A DNA stretch of 64,000 bases, from assembly GCA_028867785.1 (NCBI GenBank), contig JAGWFS010000004.1, positions 148,238-212,237 on the forward strand. Reading direction: 5' to 3'. The translations under genes and the position numbers were made by a program. Source of the DNA: Nitrososphaerota archaeon. Lineage in GTDB: Archaea; Thermoproteota; Nitrososphaeria; Nitrososphaerales; Nitrosopumilaceae. Shown piece after piece: positions 1-7,887 of this stretch; the stretch's first letter is position 1, and each line of letters starts with the position of its first letter. The notes under the pieces were generated by a model. The model ran no database searches. It was not told the DNA's origin and saw only the letters and a list, made by a program, of their open reading frames with translations.

Positions 1-111
1 CAGCACAACCAGTTTTGAGTTCTTGATTGAGCCGAGAACTTCTTTTGTGCCAAATGAGCACTTGTTGTCCTCCACTGCGTCCTTGATTGCTTTTTCTAGG
101 AGCTTAGCCAT
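1..111 (-). CDS. rpl30e: Ribosomal protein L30e, N-terminal part (runs off the window)
   Basis: The first 37 codons of a minus-strand gene begin MAKLLEKAIKDAVEDNK and continue with a CSFGTKEVLGSIK segment and a hydrophobic KLVVL strand. This is the pattern of archaeal L30e, a small 60S-like r-protein of the L7Ae fold. In archaea rpl30e normally follows the RNA polymerase A'' coding region directly. Here its ATG overlaps the stop of a short relic of the rpoA 3' end (ATGGCTAAG carries both the start and the relic's TAA), which preserves the ancestral translational coupling. Identity rests on a partial sequence plus this context. Confidence 0.75.
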   Translation of the reverse strand, partial: MAKLLEKAIKDAVEDNKCSFGTKEVLGSIKNSKLVVL

Positions 112-163
112 CTTCCACCACTTTCATGTAGAGTTCTGCGAAATTCGTAGACCTAGATGCCAT
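104..163 (-). pseudogene. Relic of the 3' end of rpoA in front of rpl30e
   Basis: A 19-codon ORF, MASRSTNFAELYMKVVEDG, ends four bases inside rpl30e. Its end matches the end of the intact rpoA gene (DLYMKVVEDQ, 7888-7917). Over the eight codons for LYMKVVED (110-133 versus 7894-7917), 21 of 24 bases agree and all three differences are synonymous. The codons before ELYMKVVED do not resemble rpoA. The simplest reading is that rpoA once ended here, coupled to rpl30e, and a later insertion gave rpoA a replacement 3' end. The relic may still act as a leader peptide coupling translation to rpl30e. Confidence 0.7.
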
Positions 164-207
164 TTTTTGACTTTTTGATTGCAACATTTGGTAAAACTTG
201 GAATTTT

Positions 208-218
208 CAATATAAGCC
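208..218 (-). promoter_or_regulatory. Possible TATA box for the relic leader and rpl30e
   Basis: The minus strand reads GGCTTATATTGAAAA here, about 50 bases before the relic ATG at 163. An archaeal start site would then fall near 185-190. This could be the replacement promoter that drives rpl30e after its separation from rpoB-rpoA. It is inferred from sequence only. Confidence 0.35.
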
Positions 219-405
219 TTTCAATAGAGTTTTTTACTAAATGTTATGTCATAAAATCACTTAGTAAATCATTTTTACCCTTTCTTGATTTCAGAAATGA
301 AGTTTAAAATTTCTCTCGATCATAGAAGATATCCGTTTCGTGTACAATATCAATAAGACAAACTAGAACTAGTTTTGTACAAAAAGATGACAAATTAATT
401 ACGGT

Positions 406-1986
406 TTATGAAAACCAGTCTTCGTCATGGTTTCTATAAAATTTATCTCTTAATCCGAAATCAAGCATGTGTAACAGTTTTTTGCGTTCTCCAGAAAACA
501 CACGATCAGTTTGTACAGCATTCTTAAAGCTATGTATAATACCGATCCCCTTTTTTTCAAGTTTCAATGATCTTTCCTCTAACACTGGATGATAAACAAC
601 TAGTTTTGAAACTATTTTTTTATACGGATATGCCTTTTTAACTACATTAGAGATATTGTTGAGTTGTTCGACATATTCTTGTATATTGTCATGAATCTGT
701 AATTTACATTCAAAAACATACACTATATCATCCTCAATGCACATACAATCAATTTGTTGGCCTAACAACGAAGAATCACCTTTTACTTCATTGTATTTCT
801 TATCATCCATACAATACTTTAGAAATACATATTCGAAGAGCTTTCCTTTAGCTTGGGAAATGTAATCTGCCATATCTTTGTATACTTCTGACAAATTATT
901 ATCAGGAACTGAAATTTTTCTAGATTGAAGATATTGTTGAAATGTTTTTTTGTCTACAATGATTTCCTTAAGTTCTACTCTTGATTGTCTTTTGAATTTA
1001 TTAATACAATCAAAACACATGTCGCGATAATATCCTCCCGTTCCCGGAGAATCAATTAAAGAATCATAAAACACAATCCAACCTGATGAATCAGAAAACA
1101 TACCGTGGGACCCCAACAAAACTGCAACGGAATAATAATTATGATTCATCATAGGGTCAGGATGAACTATCTTCAAAACTTTGATTTTACCTTCACTTTT
1201 TTGTTCATCAAGAAGAGTTACATAACCTGTAATCAATGCATTAAATGCAAAAACACCATTGAATTCCCTGTTTCCCCCACGTGCATCAAGCATGTCGATA
1301 TCGTACCAAAGAAATTCTACGTCTAGTCTTTTTTTTCTAGATTCCAAGTCATCCTTGATCATGTAGGTAGGTTCTGTAAGATTTGTCTTATCCAGCAATG
1401 TGCCTAGAATACCTTTTTCAAAACAGACCAATCTAACAAGACCATCTCCAAATGACCCAAACCTATGCCCAATACAAGTTTCAAGTGGCCAAATTATTTC
1501 AGATCTAATTACTCGAAAGAATTGATCAATCGAATCCCATTTGTTTATGACATGTGTCCAAAATTCTTGCTTCTTTTTTTCTTCTAAAGTTAAATCAGGT
1601 TCAGATATTTCAAAAACTTCGCCTAGATCTATTGTTATTTGATCCTCATTTTGAATTTTAATGTCCTGGCAACGATGCAAGTCCTTAAGAGATGAACTAA
1701 CAAAAACATCATTTCCTAACATTTGGGACCAAAGGAACTGCAGTGAATATAGATAGCCTTCAAATGCTTTGTCAAGATGTTTTGGATTCCTTTCGATAGT
1801 AAAAAATGGGTGATAGTATCCTTTTGGTCTTCCAAGATGTGTGTCTACAAGAAACAAATAAGAGTAAAACTCACTAAGATAAGTCAGAGCATTGGTTTCA
1901 TCGATATTTTTTGTAGATTTGAGATGGCTCTGTTTGATTTTGTTGAAAAGTTCTAAGAGTGTAAATAAATCATTTTTTACATCCAA
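406..1986 (-). CDS. Protein of unknown function with a C-terminal PD-(D/E)XK nuclease-like domain
   Basis: This 526-aa protein starts at TTG; no in-frame ATG fits better. The N-terminal 360 residues are not recognised. From about residue 380 it resembles a restriction-endonuclease-fold domain: a helix GKLFEYVFLKY, then GQQIDCMCIEDD, a hydrophobic strand and ECKLQ. This supplies the D...ExK triad, followed by a Q-containing helix (YVEQLNN). It has no signal peptide and no membrane segment. It stands alone at one edge of the putative rpoA island with no methyltransferase beside it, so it is not a plain restriction-modification gene. A defence or DNA-processing role is possible but unproven. The sequence looks more A/T-rich than its core-gene neighbours. 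Confidence 0.6.
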   Translation of the reverse strand: MDVKNDLFTLLELFNKIKQSHLKSTKNIDETNALTYLSEFYSYLFLVDTHLGRPKGYYHPFFTIERNPKHLDKAFEGYLYSLQFLWSQMLGNDVFVSSSLKDLHRCQDIKIQNEDQITIDLGEVFEISEPDLTLEEKKKQEFWTHVINKWDSIDQFFRVIRSEIIWPLETCIGHRFGSFGDGLVRLVCFEKGILGTLLDKTNLTEPTYMIKDDLESRKKRLDVEFLWYDIDMLDARGGNREFNGVFAFNALITGYVTLLDEQKSEGKIKVLKIVHPDPMMNHNYYSVAVLLGSHGMFSDSSGWIVFYDSLIDSPGTGGYYRDMCFDCINKFKRQSRVELKEIIVDKKTFQQYLQSRKISVPDNNLSEVYKDMADYISQAKGKLFEYVFLKYCMDDKKYNEVKGDSSLLGQQIDCMCIEDDIVYVFECKLQIHDNIQEYVEQLNNISNVVKKAYPYKKIVSKLVVYHPVLEERSLKLEKKGIGIIHSFKNAVQTDRVFSGERKKLLHMLDFGLRDKFYRNHDEDWFS

Positions 1987-2130
1987 GCTTTTCCAATCAT
2001 TCGCTTTCTAACAATTTTTTTCTCTTTTTATTATAAATTTAAACCCGTAAAAGGAAATCGTTTTTTAAAATTAGTCTTTAAGAATGTACAGAGACAAAAA
2101 TAAGCAGAGTTATTGCTTCAATGCATAAAA

Positions 2131-4506
2131 TCAAATTTTTACTATTCCAAGTCTAACTAGATACTCGATTCCTTTGAGAAAGTCATTATCTGATACCTTT
2201 CCGCTTGCCCACCAACCTGCACTGGTCTTCACCCATGTAGGTATTGTCTGAGCAGACGAAGAACCAGAATGCAGGTTTGGAACTTTTAGTATCCCTTGCT
2301 CTATGAGATACTGTATGCCCTTGACAAAATCTTGGTCTCCGACTTGTCCCTGCGACCACCACTTGGCGTTGTTTCTTATCCAGTTAGGAATTTGCGTGGC
2401 ATTAGCTGGAGTTGATCCAGTTGCATTGGCTGTCAATGTAGGTTGAACTTCTAATGCCGATATCTCTACTTGAGATTGATTTTCAGACTTGCTCAGATAA
2501 TAGTTGCATATTACCTTCATGTAGGATGCTTCTGTATAATACGCAGAATCCGGTGGAACCTTTTTTGCATATTCCAGCGCCTTGCCAAAGTCCATAAGAA
2601 AATGGTAATACATACGAGCCTTTAGTACGTCTAGATTCACTGCTGAAAGACCCCCATCGTTCAAGGCCAACTGAGAATATTCGTTAGCCATGTCCTGCTT
2701 TCCCATCTTTTCATAGATTAGTGATTTTTCAAAGTTGTCTAGATCTTCTGAATGCTGTGTACCACCGCCAAGCTGTTTGTAAAACTCGTCAACGTAAAGA
2801 ATCGCCTCGTCATATTTTCCGTTGCTGTACAGTATGCCGATTTTTAATTGATAATCCAGAGGATACAAAATAGCATTATCAATTGATTGCAGTGCGTCAG
2901 AGTATCTTCCCATAAAGAACAGTGTTGTTGCCTTGACCCTCAGTTCCTCACTGTCTGACGGATCCATCTGTAAGACCTTGTTTTCATAAACAAGCGAATC
3001 ATTATACCTTCCAAGGCCCACCAAGGCAGATGCTTTTGTAGCCAATTCAGCTTCATCGTTTGGATGGGCATTCAGAGAGTCATCAGCCTGAACAATGTTT
3101 GATACTATCTGCGTCATGTTGCTGTATGCATAGTCTTTATCATTCTGGGCATCAGCATTTTGTGGTTCAAGCTGTAAGTCCCTGTCACAATATTCATAGG
3201 CCTCAACCCATATTTGGGAGGCAAAAAACGCTTTGCATTTGAGTGCAATGCTGCTTGCATTGTCCGAACTGAAATCCTCAGGCGTTGTGGAAATGATTTG
3301 TTTTGTAAGATCAACCACGGTGTTGCTTGATGGCAGGAAGTTTGGTACGTTGTAGTTAACTGTAAAGGGAAGATTGACGCTGGCACCGGTTGAACCATAT
3401 TGAAGGAAATAATGATATGTTCCATTTTTAGTCCAAAGAGGGCCCAGAATTCGCATCCCACCTGTGAATGAACCATCAACATTTACAGGTCCTTCACCTT
3501 TGTACACAATCTCATTACTTGGACCTGTAATGACTGATGAAAGAATAGTTCCTACTACGGCATGTTGTATGTTTACTGAAACTGTAATTGTATCTCCATA
3601 GTTGTACAAAGTCTTGTCAGTTGATGCGGTGATTATCGGGATTTCTTGTACTGGGTTTTGCGGACCTCCTACAGAAAAGGAAAATGTTGCAGTTTGAGTA
3701 GATATGGGCTGGAATACTATGCCTTCAACTCCGACTTTTACCTGATAGGTACCGTCTGCCGGAAATTGTATCGGTATGTCAACAGAGCCTTTTGCTGTGT
3801 GAAGAGGCGTGTCTGGCGACCCACTCCCCAGAATTTGTTGGTCTCCCCGCGTTACAATTACATAATAATCAATGTGAGGTTGTATCGCCCGAGTGTATTT
3901 GCCGATGAAGCTTACATGAAGAACTGCCTGACTTCCAGGAGTCGGGTTTGCTGGAGTTACCGAAAATTCGACATAAATAAGACCTCCATCGGTGAGTTTG
4001 ACCTGTTGTTGAGATGAGGTGGCTGCAACAGAAGATGATGTTGGTGTTAACATAGTCTGTTGAGATGACTGTCCTGGCGAGACAGACGCACCTGTACCAA
4101 CATTATGAATAACCGTGTATCCACTCGAGGATTGTTGGACTGTAATTATTCCTGTCATCCATTGATATGACTCGTCATAAAAACGAATTGTACCAGAATC
4201 AGATTGGGTAATAGTATAAGAAAAGTATTGACCGGGTTTCATTATACCACTATCAAATTTTCCATCAGGTCCGGAACTTGGAATTCCCGATATTATCTCG
4301 TGTGGGACCGTATCTCCGTTTCCAAAAAGTATGATCTGACCAACAAATGCTGATATTGAAGATGGATAAAATGTCAAATGTTGACTCGGATCAGAAGATC
4401 CTGTGTGAATGTCAATTTCAACAGGCTCTGAAGTACTATCTGCAAAAACTGGTGTTTGGATTATGAAATCACAAATTGCCATAATTAATACAACGTACAA
4501 TGACAT
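2131..4506 (-). CDS. Secreted TPR protein with a degenerate cupredoxin domain and C-terminal thaumarchaeal repeats
   Basis: This 791-aa protein starts with a signal peptide (hydrophobic to about residue 22, VFA/DS). Residues about 28-125 form a plastocyanin-like fold: the first copper ligand is kept in VPHEI and the Met region in WMTGII. The usual Y.C..HPWMTG segment reads FYDESYQWMTG, so the Cys and second His are lost and copper binding is unlikely. A Ser/Thr/Gln-rich linker follows, then two Ig-like strands-rich domains, the second (about 290-385) resembling the surface proteins at 15.7-19.6 kb. TPR-type helices occupy about 420-680. Two copies of a roughly 38-aa module (IPNWIRNNAKWW and IPTWVKTSAGWW, each ending GIQYL or GIEYL) close the protein. 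It probably works outside the membrane as a binding scaffold. Confidence 0.75.
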   Translation of the reverse strand: MSLYVVLIMAICDFIIQTPVFADSTSEPVEIDIHTGSSDPSQHLTFYPSSISAFVGQIILFGNGDTVPHEIISGIPSSGPDGKFDSGIMKPGQYFSYTITQSDSGTIRFYDESYQWMTGIITVQQSSSGYTVIHNVGTGASVSPGQSSQQTMLTPTSSSVAATSSQQQVKLTDGGLIYVEFSVTPANPTPGSQAVLHVSFIGKYTRAIQPHIDYYVIVTRGDQQILGSGSPDTPLHTAKGSVDIPIQFPADGTYQVKVGVEGIVFQPISTQTATFSFSVGGPQNPVQEIPIITASTDKTLYNYGDTITVSVNIQHAVVGTILSSVITGPSNEIVYKGEGPVNVDGSFTGGMRILGPLWTKNGTYHYFLQYGSTGASVNLPFTVNYNVPNFLPSSNTVVDLTKQIISTTPEDFSSDNASSIALKCKAFFASQIWVEAYEYCDRDLQLEPQNADAQNDKDYAYSNMTQIVSNIVQADDSLNAHPNDEAELATKASALVGLGRYNDSLVYENKVLQMDPSDSEELRVKATTLFFMGRYSDALQSIDNAILYPLDYQLKIGILYSNGKYDEAILYVDEFYKQLGGGTQHSEDLDNFEKSLIYEKMGKQDMANEYSQLALNDGGLSAVNLDVLKARMYYHFLMDFGKALEYAKKVPPDSAYYTEASYMKVICNYYLSKSENQSQVEISALEVQPTLTANATGSTPANATQIPNWIRNNAKWWSQGQVGDQDFVKGIQYLIEQGILKVPNLHSGSSSAQTIPTWVKTSAGWWASGKVSDNDFLKGIEYLVRLGIVKI

Positions 4507-4593
4507 TTGAAAAATGTAATTTCTACAACAGAATACTTTCTTGTTTCTGTTGATGTGGTTATTACAATTTAGAATTGATAAAGCAATCTCACC

Positions 4594-4637
4594 CAGTAGG
4601 ATATTATCTCACCCTTAGTTAAATGGCTATCCTACTG
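4594..4637. promoter_or_regulatory. 10-bp inverted repeat upstream of the RHH gene
   Basis: Perfect arms CAGTAGGATA (4594-4603) and TATCCTACTG (4628-4637) are separated by 24 bases. The second arm ends 10 bases before the TTG start of the ribbon-helix-helix ORF. Two CTCACCC direct repeats lie in and just before the interval. Placement suggests an autoregulatory operator for the RHH protein. No experimental support is available from sequence alone. Confidence 0.5.
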
Positions 4638-4647
4638 AGTCATACTA

Positions 4648-4782
4648 TTGGCAAAAACAAAACTTAGCATTACAGTGGATGATGAACTTGTCAAGTGGTT
4701 AGATCTTCAGATAAAGCGAAAAAGATTTGCAAATCGTTCTCATGGTTTTGAATATGCATTATCAGAATTAAAGGAAAGATAG
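4648..4782 (+). CDS. Small ribbon-helix-helix DNA-binding protein
   Basis: This 44-aa ORF has a TTG start and reads MAKTKLSITVDDELVKWLD, then a lysine/arginine-rich turn (QIKRKRFANRSHGFE) and a final helix YALSELKER. The pattern of a short beta strand (KLSITVDDE), helix, turn with NRS, and helix is that of CopG/Arc-type ribbon-helix-helix repressors and antitoxins. A 10-bp inverted repeat sits directly upstream. It converges on the HEPN gene, with 32 bases between the two stops. It may regulate the HEPN/MNT module, itself, or an element function. It is compact for the family but complete. Confidence 0.6.
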   Translation: MAKTKLSITVDDELVKWLDLQIKRKRFANRSHGFEYALSELKER

Positions 4783-4814
4783 GATTTCCAAGTACAGTCA
4801 ACTGCAATAAAGAA

Positions 4815-5255
4815 CTAGAGTTGTAGTTCATTCTTTACTGCATTTACAAAAATTTCTGCCTGTGCTATCAGGTACTCGGCCTGGGACTTTGACACCACGC
4901 CTGTCCTGTCATAGGACGCCTCGTGCCTGTTGAGCCGCGCAGTCCCAAATGCAGTCAGTGCATCAGGCGGAATGACACCGGTACACTCTGATTTTAAAAA
5001 CTGCTCTACTGCCCAGTGGTGTTTTCCACTTTTTGTCGGGCGGTATCCCATGCTGTACATCACGGCATAGCCTGCCTGCAGCATTGCGTTGTATGCTTGG
5101 TTGTATGCCCAGTCGATGCTCCTTCCGGTTCCCTGGATGGAAACCTTTGCAGTCTCAACGTCCTGTACGGCAATATCCATCTTCTGCCTTGTCTCCAAAG
5201 GGTTGCCTGGATGCTCTTCAACCAGTCCGTCATTTACCAGATCTTGTAAATTCAT
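4815..5255 (-). CDS. HEPN-domain protein, probable RNase toxin partner of the adjacent MNT protein
   Basis: The 146-aa protein is largely helical. Residues 50-75 (AYNQAYNAMLQAGYAVMYSMGYRPT) and the KSGKHHWAVEQFL segment match HEPN helix patterns, followed by RLNRHEASYD, the R...H...YD motif of one HEPN class. Classical HepT has R-x4-H-x-Y, and this gene shows R-x3-H-x3-Y instead. The ATG lies 26 bases inside the end of the upstream nucleotidyltransferase gene with a GGAG ribosome site 7-8 bases before it, so the two are translationally coupled. HEPN proteins paired with MNT antitoxins are usually RNases silenced by nucleotidylation of a Tyr near the motif. That role is inferred here from pairing and motif. 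Confidence 0.75.
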   Translation of the reverse strand: MNLQDLVNDGLVEEHPGNPLETRQKMDIAVQDVETAKVSIQGTGRSIDWAYNQAYNAMLQAGYAVMYSMGYRPTKSGKHHWAVEQFLKSECTGVIPPDALTAFGTARLNRHEASYDRTGVVSKSQAEYLIAQAEIFVNAVKNELQL

Positions 5256-6228
5256 CCCTGTCTCCTGTTATCATTATTACTGGATTTTTAACAATTTCCT
5301 CGACCAGTGCAATACCGTTCTTTGCCTTTTGGTAAAACTCTTCCTCGCGCCACACTATGGCATTTATCTCGCGCCCTATGCTGCCTTCAATGTCAGATAC
5401 GGCCCCCAGTACAAGGTTTTGCGGAGCATCTCCGACTATCAACAGGTCCACATCGCTTGATTCTGTCTCCGCGCCGCGCGCAAACGAGCCAAAAATCAGT
5501 GCAAACTTTATGTCAAACCCAGCAAGGTCTTTTGCAACAAGCTGGTCGACAAACTCGAACTTGACAAATATCTGGCGCAGTTCGTTGTATATCACACTCT
5601 GGCTGTTTATCTGGTACAGTACAAGGTTTCCCCGGGTCGTTTTTAGGACAAGACCGAGTGATAAAATGTTGTGAAGCTCTTTTGATACGGTAGAAGGCGA
5701 CAGGCCTGTTCTTCTTGATATGTCGTTAGAGTGAAAGGAGGCAGTAGAGTGCCAGAACAACAGTTTTAGAATCAGAATCAGGTTCTCAGATCTGAACAAT
5801 CGTCCAAGCGATGCCCTGATCTGGACCTCCGGTTTTTCCATCTTCTTTTTGGAAAAGATGCGGTTTTTTACAGATTCAAGCGCTTCGGATTCCTCAGGCT
5901 CGACAAGTGTCTTGACCTCTTCGCCCACCGACAGGAGGCCTATCCCGAGGCTGCGGCACAGTGATGGTAGTTTTTTTGTGACTGCACCTTCTGGCAGGGC
6001 AAGATACGAATAGTCTGCCGAATTTTTAAAATGCATTGCCTGCTCCAACCCCAGGTCGATATTGCCTTTTGACCCCTTTGCTTCTATCATTGCTATCTTA
6101 CCGTTCCTGCTTGCTACCAGATCAGGATACAGCCCGCGGACCTTGGTCAGGGCATGTACCTTCCAGCCGGACCTGGTAAAATGATGCGCCAGTCTGTCTT
6201 CCAGTGTTGATATCATATAATAAACCAT
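5230..6228 (-). CDS. Three-part protein: PD-(D/E)XK nuclease-like, winged helix, minimal nucleotidyltransferase (MNT)
   Basis: This 332-aa protein has three regions. Residues about 5-110 show a restriction-fold core, YPDLVASRNGKIAMIEAKG, giving PD...ExK (D36, E49, K51). Residues about 145-210 are a winged HTH (SNDISRRTGLSPSTVSKEL). Residues about 225-320 hold an MNT domain with GSFARGAETESSDVDLL, an exact GS-x10-DxD motif. The MNT part is expected to act as antitoxin to the overlapping HEPN protein by transferring nucleotides to it. The wHTH could bind the palindrome at 6222-6273. The role of the nuclease-like part is unknown. An in-frame ATG at 6216 is an alternative start and would leave the palindrome upstream of the gene. 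Confidence 0.75.
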   Translation of the reverse strand: MVYYMISTLEDRLAHHFTRSGWKVHALTKVRGLYPDLVASRNGKIAMIEAKGSKGNIDLGLEQAMHFKNSADYSYLALPEGAVTKKLPSLCRSLGIGLLSVGEEVKTLVEPEESEALESVKNRIFSKKKMEKPEVQIRASLGRLFRSENLILILKLLFWHSTASFHSNDISRRTGLSPSTVSKELHNILSLGLVLKTTRGNLVLYQINSQSVIYNELRQIFVKFEFVDQLVAKDLAGFDIKFALIFGSFARGAETESSDVDLLIVGDAPQNLVLGAVSDIEGSIGREINAIVWREEEFYQKAKNGIALVEEIVKNPVIMITGDRDEFTRSGK

Positions 6229-6273
6229 ATTTCCTGTATAGGAATGATTGTTTCCATATAAGAAATATGGTTT
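6222..6273. promoter_or_regulatory. Palindromic operator over the promoter/start of the nuclease-wHTH-MNT gene
   Basis: Perfect 12-bp arms AAACCATATTTC (6222-6233) and GAAATATGGTTT (6262-6273) flank a 28-base centre that contains further TTTCC/GGAA half-sites (TGTATAGGAA, TTTCCATATA). The minus-strand TATA-like CTTATATGG lies inside it. The element covers the expected start site of the gene whose product contains a winged helix, so autorepression is the natural inference. Confidence 0.6.
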
Positions 6274-6293
6274 TTGTAATATTAAAATATTCT

Positions 6294-6860
6294 CTAGGCT
6301 GGCCCTGTCTTCCCGAAGACATCATGATCAGAGATGCCTGTTGCGCCGGCAGTTTTTTGCTGGTTTTCATTTCTTCGTACCATCTCTTCAAGCATTTCCT
6401 TCTCGGCCTTTATCTTTTGGAATTCCTTTAGCATCAGCGCGGTTGCCGTATTGATGACATCCCCTTCAAGCGCATCAAACATTATCTTGCAGGCCTTGGA
6501 CATGATATCTAAAGCCTTCAGGTGTGGTCCTGCTATCTCTTCTGTTTTTACTGTCTCCTCTATTACAGTCTCCTCTTCTCCTGAATGGATTATCTTTCTT
6601 ACTATTTTGGAGTTGGTCCACTTTTTTTCGTGCATGTCTCGGGCCTCGCTGATCACGTATTTCATTATGTCAAAGAGGCTTTCCATCGTTTCAGAATAGT
6701 TGTAGGTTGCCATATCAATGACGAACGTATTATTGCCATTGAGTGCAGTAAGATCTCTGTTCAGGGTATTGTTTGAATAACTGTATCCGTGTTTTTCCTT
6801 CAAGACTTGGATAAGTTTTTTTCTTGTTATGAATCCGTCTTCAGTCCTTATCTCATCCAT
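6294..6860 (-). CDS. Unknown protein with N-terminal HTH-like segment and C-terminal coiled coil
   Basis: The 188-aa protein is not recognised. Residues about 8-40 (DGFITRKKLIQVLKEKHG, then NNTLNRDLTAL) look like a helix-turn-helix. The middle is helical and acidic (HSGEEETVIEETVKTEE). Residues about 150-175 (LKEFQKIKAEKEMLEEMVRR) form a coiled coil. This layout recalls plasmid KfrA-like or partition-associated DNA-binding proteins but is not proof of homology. It lies upstream of the nuclease-MNT gene on the same strand, 66 bases from that gene's start. A TATA-like AATTAAAGTATAC lies on the minus strand around 6922-6936, so it probably has its own promoter. Confidence 0.55.
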   Translation of the reverse strand: MDEIRTEDGFITRKKLIQVLKEKHGYSYSNNTLNRDLTALNGNNTFVIDMATYNYSETMESLFDIMKYVISEARDMHEKKWTNSKIVRKIIHSGEEETVIEETVKTEEIAGPHLKALDIMSKACKIMFDALEGDVINTATALMLKEFQKIKAEKEMLEEMVRRNENQQKTAGATGISDHDVFGKTGPA

Positions 6861-7049
6861 TGCGGCCTCTACCTTTGCTCTTCTTTCATATATTGTCGTA
6901 TCACTAGAGGATCTTTTTTGTATACTTTAATTGGATTTTCTTGCGTCAATTATTGCCACAATCCCTTGAACAGTTTGTTTTCTTCAATGTAACAGATGGT
7001 TGTCATACATTTAAGAAGATGACAAACTAAATTAGGTTGGTCCCCGTAA

Positions 7050-7754
7050 TTGAGAAAAAATCTTCACAAATCAAAGAGAACTCAAAGATACGGGCTGCTT
7101 ACCGGTAAACAAAGGAAAGCAGTCCAAGAAAACACGATTGACAAGAAAATGAAATACAAACTGACTAATCCTAAAACGGGTGATTTGTTACGTTTTTTAG
7201 AAATGTTTGTACAAGATTTATCTCGAGTATTAGAAAATGGAGAACTCGATAGATGGTCAGAGGATTACAGAACGAGGCAATTATTGCAAAAACTTGGAGC
7301 TATTGCAGACAAGTCTCTTCAACAATATCCCTTGCCTAGTTTCAGATTGGCTGCCACAAACACCGAGGGAAGAAGAAGATACCATCTAAAGAAGGCAGAC
7401 TATCTGGATTTTTCCGAAAGGGATTTGAAGACACCCAGCTTCATGTTTAACATATTTACTAGAGGGCTAAAACAGAACGAAAAATCCCTCATTGATGAAT
7501 ATGTTAAAAAAGTTGGATACGAGATGCCATTGAAGGAAGAAATGGAGTATACTTGGAATGAACTGAAAAAATTACTAACCCAAAAAATGTACCAACCTGC
7601 ACCGCCTATTCCCATTGAAACTAAAGAGAAGATAAATAGAAACATAGAAACGGCGTGGAAAATGATATTCGAAAAACTCAGTGCTGAAGACATCAGAGAG
7701 ATAATAATGAAAACAGGATTCGGGATACGACTTATTTCATATAGTTCGCTCTGA
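7050..7754 (+). CDS. Conserved-looking protein of unknown function, basic N-terminus
   Basis: The 234-aa protein starts at TTG. It opens with a basic stretch (MRKNLHKSKRTQRYGLLTGKQ) and then helical segments (DLLRFLEMFVQDLSRVLE; EEMEYTWNELKKLLTQ; AWKMIFEKLSAEDIREIIMK). It has no signal peptide, membrane helix or catalytic motif that I recognise. A TATA-like CATTTAAGAAG near 7010-7020 places a start site about 10 bases before the TTG, which supports this start and a short leader. It is divergent from the 188-aa gene and convergent with rpoA at the right edge of the putative island. Confidence 0.55.
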   Translation: MRKNLHKSKRTQRYGLLTGKQRKAVQENTIDKKMKYKLTNPKTGDLLRFLEMFVQDLSRVLENGELDRWSEDYRTRQLLQKLGAIADKSLQQYPLPSFRLAATNTEGRRRYHLKKADYLDFSERDLKTPSFMFNIFTRGLKQNEKSLIDEYVKKVGYEMPLKEEMEYTWNELKKLLTQKMYQPAPPIPIETKEKINRNIETAWKMIFEKLSAEDIREIIMKTGFGIRLISYSSL

Positions 7755-7887
7755 AAATAAACACGCATCAAGTGTCAGCATACACCGACTTTTCAATCTT
7801 TAGTTTGGCATTTTGGATAGAAACTTGGTTGCAAGTTCCACGTTATTGGTAGATCTTGTATTTTACGTATAAAAAATTACTGCAAGG

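Noticed and set aside
360..375. AAACTAG/CTAGTTT palindrome in the gap 164-405
   Set aside because: Arms are only 7 bp with a 2-base centre and there is no adjacent T run or gene start; nothing else is visible in this gap.
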